From the NCBI GenBank assembly GCA_017553965.1, contig JAFZJK010000205.1, forward strand, positions 1 to 7,512: a DNA stretch of 7,512 nucleotides. Direction: 5' to 3'. The first letter of the stretch is position 1; every line of letters starts with the position of its first letter. The position numbers and the translations under genes are program-made. Source of the DNA: Lachnospiraceae bacterium (GTDB taxonomy: Bacteria; Bacillota_A; Clostridia; Lachnospirales; Lachnospiraceae). The notes under the pieces are model-generated. The model worked only from the letters and a program-made list of their open reading frames with translations, had not been told where the DNA came from and ran no database searches. This document shows positions 5,061 through 7,512 of the stretch, one piece after another.

Positions 5061-5088
5061 GGAGTCAAGGAAAATGAAAGTATTAAGA

Positions 5089-5120
5089 AAAAAGCCTCAT
5101 TTGTTAAAGATGCACAAATG
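5089..5120 (-). terminator. Possible first terminator of the 202-residue protein gene
   Basis: On the minus strand, CATTTGT (complement of 5114-5120) pairs with ACAAATG (complement of 5098-5104) around a 9-nt loop. AGGC and a run of T follow. The stem is short and AT-rich, so it may be weak and backed up by the stronger hairpin at 5017-5060. Confidence 0.4.
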
Positions 5121-5162
5121 CACCTGCTAAAAATTGTAATATTTCAACAAAATTTAGCGAAT

Positions 5163-5771
5163 TTACCCTAATTCTTCGATCCACTTATTGACCTTTTCGA
5201 AGGTCATCTTCATGGTATTCTGTGAAAGCTCAGGAAGGTCCTCTCCCCATGCTTTGGCAGCTTCTCCAAAGCCCTTCTCTATAGCCTTCAGCATATCCTG
5301 GGCGAGTTTAGGGTCGTCTCCGGCAAGAGCTTTTGCAAAGGACAGGATCCTTTCGGATGTCTGTTCTGCGCCCCAGTAACCGTCTTCAGCGGTATCCTTC
5401 TGAGCCTGAAGTCTGGTCTCTTCGTCAACCTCAAGGTTCTTAAAGATCTCCGCAAGATTTGTTCCGTTCTCAAAATCGAGTACTCCCGATTTTGCTATAG
5501 TCTGACCCTGCTTGGTCATCATCTTCTCTACGAGAGAGCGGAGCGAATTGGTTCTTTCCTCGGCGTCTGCCTTTAACTTAGCAATAGTTTCGCTGTCCAC
5601 CTTACGTTCGGTTTTCGGAGCAGCGACGGTCTCATCACTTTTTTCATATACGGCAGCCTGCGTAGAATCCGCTTTAGACGATGAAGTCTTGGCAGTGTCC
5701 TTAGTTTTCGATGCGGTGTATGTTTTACCAGTGGTGAGTCCTGTGTTCGTAGTAATTCCGTTTACTGACAT
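5163..5771 (-). CDS. Uncharacterised protein, probable flagellar/motility regulon member
   Basis: A 202-residue protein whose gene I cannot name. There is no signal peptide or membrane segment. Residues 1-55 ('MSVNGITTNTGLTTGKTYT...') are Ser/Thr/Lys/Ala-rich, probably disordered, and resemble N termini of substrates of the flagellar export apparatus. Residues 58-95 form a charged, likely helical stretch ('TIAKLKADAEERTNSLRSLVEKMM'). The C-terminal domain 110-202 is helical and conserved-looking, with Y132-W133-G134, 'ERILSFAKALAGDDP' and W175, W197. The start at 5771 is set by GGAGG (5777-5781); the frame is open to 5825, but those 18 residues have no such support. A sigma-D promoter precedes it, so expression with late flagellar genes is likely. 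Location and role (secreted flagellar component, chaperone or cytoplasmic accessory) are inference. Confidence 0.75.
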   Translation of the reverse strand: MSVNGITTNTGLTTGKTYTASKTKDTAKTSSSKADSTQAAVYEKSDETVAAPKTERKVDSETIAKLKADAEERTNSLRSLVEKMMTKQGQTIAKSGVLDFENGTNLAEIFKNLEVDEETRLQAQKDTAEDGYWGAEQTSERILSFAKALAGDDPKLAQDMLKAIEKGFGEAAKAWGEDLPELSQNTMKMTFEKVNKWIEELG

Positions 5772-5857
5772 AGAAACCTCCGTTCTGTGTGGATCACCGG
5801 TCGTGCTGCATCCCTGCATGCACAAAAAGGTGACGATTTATGTTTCTTGTATGTTAT

Positions 5858-5884
5858 ATATCGGCACGAAAAGCCGCATCCTTA
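5858..5884 (-). promoter_or_regulatory. Sigma-D (FliA/sigma-28) type promoter
   Basis: On the minus strand: TAAG (5881-5884), exactly 15 bp, then GCCGATAT (5858-5865). The Bacillus sigma-D consensus is TAAA-N15-GCCGATAT, so only one base differs. The start would be near 5851, about 80 nt before the ATG at 5771. Confidence 0.8.
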
Positions 5885-5905
5885 ACCCTGAAAAAAGGGT
5901 AAAAG

Positions 5906-5934
5906 TTGATTTTTTTGATGTATTATATTATAAT
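5906..5934 (+). promoter_or_regulatory. Sigma-A promoter of the second Big_2 gene
   Basis: TTGATT (5906-5911), 17-bp spacer, TATAAT (5929-5934). Predicted start is near 5941, leaving a leader of about 92 nt. The promoter is back-to-back with the sigma-D promoter, the two being only about 20 bp apart. Confidence 0.8.
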
Positions 5935-5947
5935 GTTGTGCGTTGGA

Positions 5948-6020
5948 TGGGGTATAAGCCCCACTTGGTACTAAAAAACGGCTTTTTATTAAGCCGGACT
6001 TTAAGGGCGTTACTGCCCGG
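5948..6020 (+). promoter_or_regulatory. Leader with three successive hairpins before the Big_2 gene
   Basis: TGGGG (5948-5952)/CCCCA (5959-5963), CGGCTT (5979-5984)/AAGCCG (5991-5996) and GGGC (6005-6008)/GCCC (6015-6018), each with a 6-nt loop. The last ends three bases before the AAGGAG ribosome binding site (6021-6026). The middle hairpin is flanked on its left by six A, so on the minus strand it reads as an intrinsic terminator facing the sigma-D gene. No riboswitch class was recognised. Confidence 0.45.
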
Positions 6021-6032
6021 AAGGAGACTGGT

Positions 6033-6851
6033 ATGAAAAAATTATTATATAGGATGCTGATGGTTTTTGCAGTAGCCGCCGGTATATTTTTGATAGCGGG
6101 AGAAACTCCCGTCAGTGCGGCAGCCAAACTCAATAAAACCGAGGTGACCATAGAAATAGGAGAAAGGAAAAAGATCAAGGTCAAAGGCACTACCAAGACT
6201 GTTAAGTGGAAGTCTAGCGATAAGAGCATAGCCACAGTAACAAAAAGAGGAAATGTTGATGCCAAGGCCAAGGGTGAATGCATCATCACTGCCACTGTAG
6301 GTAAGAAGAAGCTTAAGTGTAAAGTAACCGTAACAGATTCACTCGGAGACCTTTTGGATAAAGAAGTAGAGCATGACGGTGTACTGTTCCATGTAGCATC
6401 CGGCTGGGAATTTATTGAAAATATGTCCGAAGAGGGGTATTATCCTTACGAGCTGGATAAAAATATTTTTAAGACATTGGAACTGACAATTTCGGAAGAG
6501 AAGGAATCTGATTACAATATCCGTACTTCATCGGATGAGCAGTTCTTAAAGACGGTCAAGGTATTTGTAAGAAGCTATAAGAAGGATTATCAGTTAGAAA
6601 ATGTAGAGTATTCGGTGATCAAATCCGATGCAGGCTATATGGGCAGGATAACCGGTTCATGTAAGAGCGAAGATAAGACCGTATTTATGGTAATATACGT
6701 TAAGCTTACAAAGGCGAGGATAATCCTGGTATCCGGAATGGATTATGATAAGCTTACCGAATCAACCGACAAAATAGCCGAAAGGATATGCAAGGACGCA
6801 GTGCTTGTAGCAGAAACCGGTACAGAAGAAACTGCAGATAAGACAGAATAA
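6033..6851 (+). CDS. Secreted Big_2-domain protein of unknown function
   Basis: A 272-residue exported protein. Residues 1-29 are a Sec signal peptide (KK, hydrophobic core about 8-22, cleavage after V27-S28-A29). Residues 32-101 are one Big_2 Ig-like domain ('KLNKTEVTIEIGERKKIKVK ... VDAKAKGECIITATV'), closely similar in pattern to that of the metallopeptidase at 1175. Residues 110-262 form a second domain ('VLFHVASGWEFIEN ... TLELTISEEKE ... VFMVIYVKLTKARIILVSG'). Its layout resembles the PsbP/DcrB-like fold found in small bacterial lipoproteins; this is a weak fold-level guess. No catalytic motif, membrane anchor or sorting signal was seen. AAGGAG (6021-6026) supports the start. nadE begins 22 nt after the stop, so the two are probably co-transcribed, though no functional link is evident. 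Confidence 0.8.
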   Translation: MKKLLYRMLMVFAVAAGIFLIAGETPVSAAAKLNKTEVTIEIGERKKIKVKGTTKTVKWKSSDKSIATVTKRGNVDAKAKGECIITATVGKKKLKCKVTVTDSLGDLLDKEVEHDGVLFHVASGWEFIENMSEEGYYPYELDKNIFKTLELTISEEKESDYNIRTSSDEQFLKTVKVFVRSYKKDYQLENVEYSVIKSDAGYMGRITGSCKSEDKTVFMVIYVKLTKARIILVSGMDYDKLTESTDKIAERICKDAVLVAETGTEETADKTE

Positions 6852-6873
6852 TATAAGAAGAAAGAAGTGTCAT

Positions 6874-7512
6874 ATGAAAAAAGACGGGGTTATAGAGTGG
6901 ATACGCGAGTATTTTAAAGGAAATGACAATCTGAATGCGGTAATAGGTATATCAGGCGGCACGGATTCTTCCGTGTCGGCAGCGCTGCTTTGTGAAGCGT
7001 TGGGAAAGGACAGGGTTGTAGGGGTACTTATGCCCTGCGGAGAACAACATGACATAGATGTATCAAAACAGTTGGTAGACTACCTCGGTATCAGACACTA
7101 CGTAGTAAATATCAAGGAGCCTGTGACAGCACTCCATGACCTGATCGGAGACGTAGTGGGATGCGAGCCTAACGATACGGATGCGTATAAGACCAACACT
7201 CCGGCCCGTATAAGGATGACAGTGTTGTACGGCATATGTGCTTTGGTTGGCGGCAGAGTGGCAAATACCTGTAATCTTTCTGAGGACTATGTGGGGTATT
7301 CCACAAAGTTCGGTGACGCTGCAGGCGATTTCTCGATACTTTCATCGTTTACCAAGACGGAAGTAAAGGAGATCGGAAGAGAGCTCGGACTCCCGTCGAT
7401 ATTTGTAGATAAGGTACCTGAAGACGGCATGAGCGGAAAGTCGGACGAGGAACGACTGGGCTTTACCTATGCAGTACTTGATAAGTACATACGTACCGGT
7501 GAGATAGACGAC
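6874..7512 (+). CDS. nadE: NAD+ synthetase (ammonia-type), 3' end outside the window
   Basis: The first 213 residues of a cytoplasmic N-type ATP pyrophosphatase that converts nicotinate adenine dinucleotide to NAD+. The PP-loop is S27-G-G-T-D-S-S33. 'ARIRMTVLYG' (111-120) and 'SEDYVGYSTKFGDAAGDFS' (136-154) match the family blocks that bind deamido-NAD and the dimer partner. 'KVPEDGMSGKSDEERLGFTYAVLD' is the form seen in clostridial NadE. Because the protein begins directly with the synthetase domain and has no nitrilase domain, it should use ammonia or a separate amidase. About 35-45 residues are missing at the right edge. The ribosome binding site is weak (purine-rich, no GGAGG), so translation may be coupled to the Big_2 gene 22 nt upstream. 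Confidence 0.93.
   Translation, partial: MKKDGVIEWIREYFKGNDNLNAVIGISGGTDSSVSAALLCEALGKDRVVGVLMPCGEQHDIDVSKQLVDYLGIRHYVVNIKEPVTALHDLIGDVVGCEPNDTDAYKTNTPARIRMTVLYGICALVGGRVANTCNLSEDYVGYSTKFGDAAGDFSILSSFTKTEVKEIGRELGLPSIFVDKVPEDGMSGKSDEERLGFTYAVLDKYIRTGEIDD

Noticed and set aside
5512..6036. 174-residue open frame on the plus strand
   Set aside because: It is antisense to the 202-residue protein gene, then runs through two promoters and a structured leader. It shows no family pattern.
5882..6295. 137-residue minus-strand frame with hydrophobic content
   Set aside because: It is antisense to the signal peptide and Big_2 domain of the 6033 gene. Its hydrophobicity comes from complementing Lys/Glu-rich codons, and no ribosome binding site was seen.

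Overview
The window looks like chromosomal DNA of an anaerobic, motile Firmicute of the Lachnospiraceae (Butyrivibrio/Roseburia-like). This rests on the mid-to-low GC content, strong GGAGG ribosome binding sites, secreted Lys-rich proteins with bacterial Ig-like (Big_2) domains, an NrdG-type radical SAM protein, a Veg-family protein, a clostridial-type NadE, a sigma-D (FliA) type promoter, and short 'agatYcttcg...agRatga' palindromic repeats. Genus-level placement is inference.

Left part (1-1174): an intact Bcp-type thiol peroxidase gene is followed by the 5' part of an NAD(P)H-oxidoreductase (flavodoxin-fold) gene. At about 815-835 this gene runs head-on into the 5' part of a sigma-70-family sigma factor gene on the other strand. 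Both genes have lost their 3' parts but keep their starts, and the sigma fragment also keeps a good promoter. Divergent from it, 1175-2464 encodes a secreted Big_2/HExxH metallopeptidase.

Middle part (2465-4838, all minus strand): reading leftward from the right end, the genes are a Veg-like protein, an NrdG-like radical SAM activase, a GNAT acetyltransferase and the tRNA adenosine deaminase TadA. Three of the intergenic gaps hold one copy each of a short palindromic repeat. A strong intrinsic terminator separates veg from the nrdG-like gene. The veg promoter (TTGACT-N17-TACAAT) lies between two NrdR-box-like palindromes. Its roughly 110-nt leader carries two interleaved long complementary pairs, giving either a pseudoknot or a switch, and these end a few bases before the Shine-Dalgarno. 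This is the most unusual regulatory structure in the window.

Right part (4839-7512): two terminator-like hairpins lie downstream of a minus-strand gene for a 202-residue protein of unknown function. That gene has a near-consensus sigma-D promoter (TAAG-N15-GCCGATAT), which points to the flagellar/motility regulon. Divergent from it, TTGATT-N17-TATAAT drives a second secreted Big_2 protein through a leader with three hairpins. Its stop lies 22 nt before nadE (NAD+ synthetase), which runs off the end of the window.

No tRNA, rRNA, CRISPR array, transposase or phage gene was seen. Stretches without an intact gene: 1-129 holds only the bcp leader; 864-1174 holds the sigma-fragment start and two divergent promoters; 4839-5162 holds the veg regulatory region and the terminators; 5772-6032 holds the two divergent promoters and the leader of the Big_2 gene.
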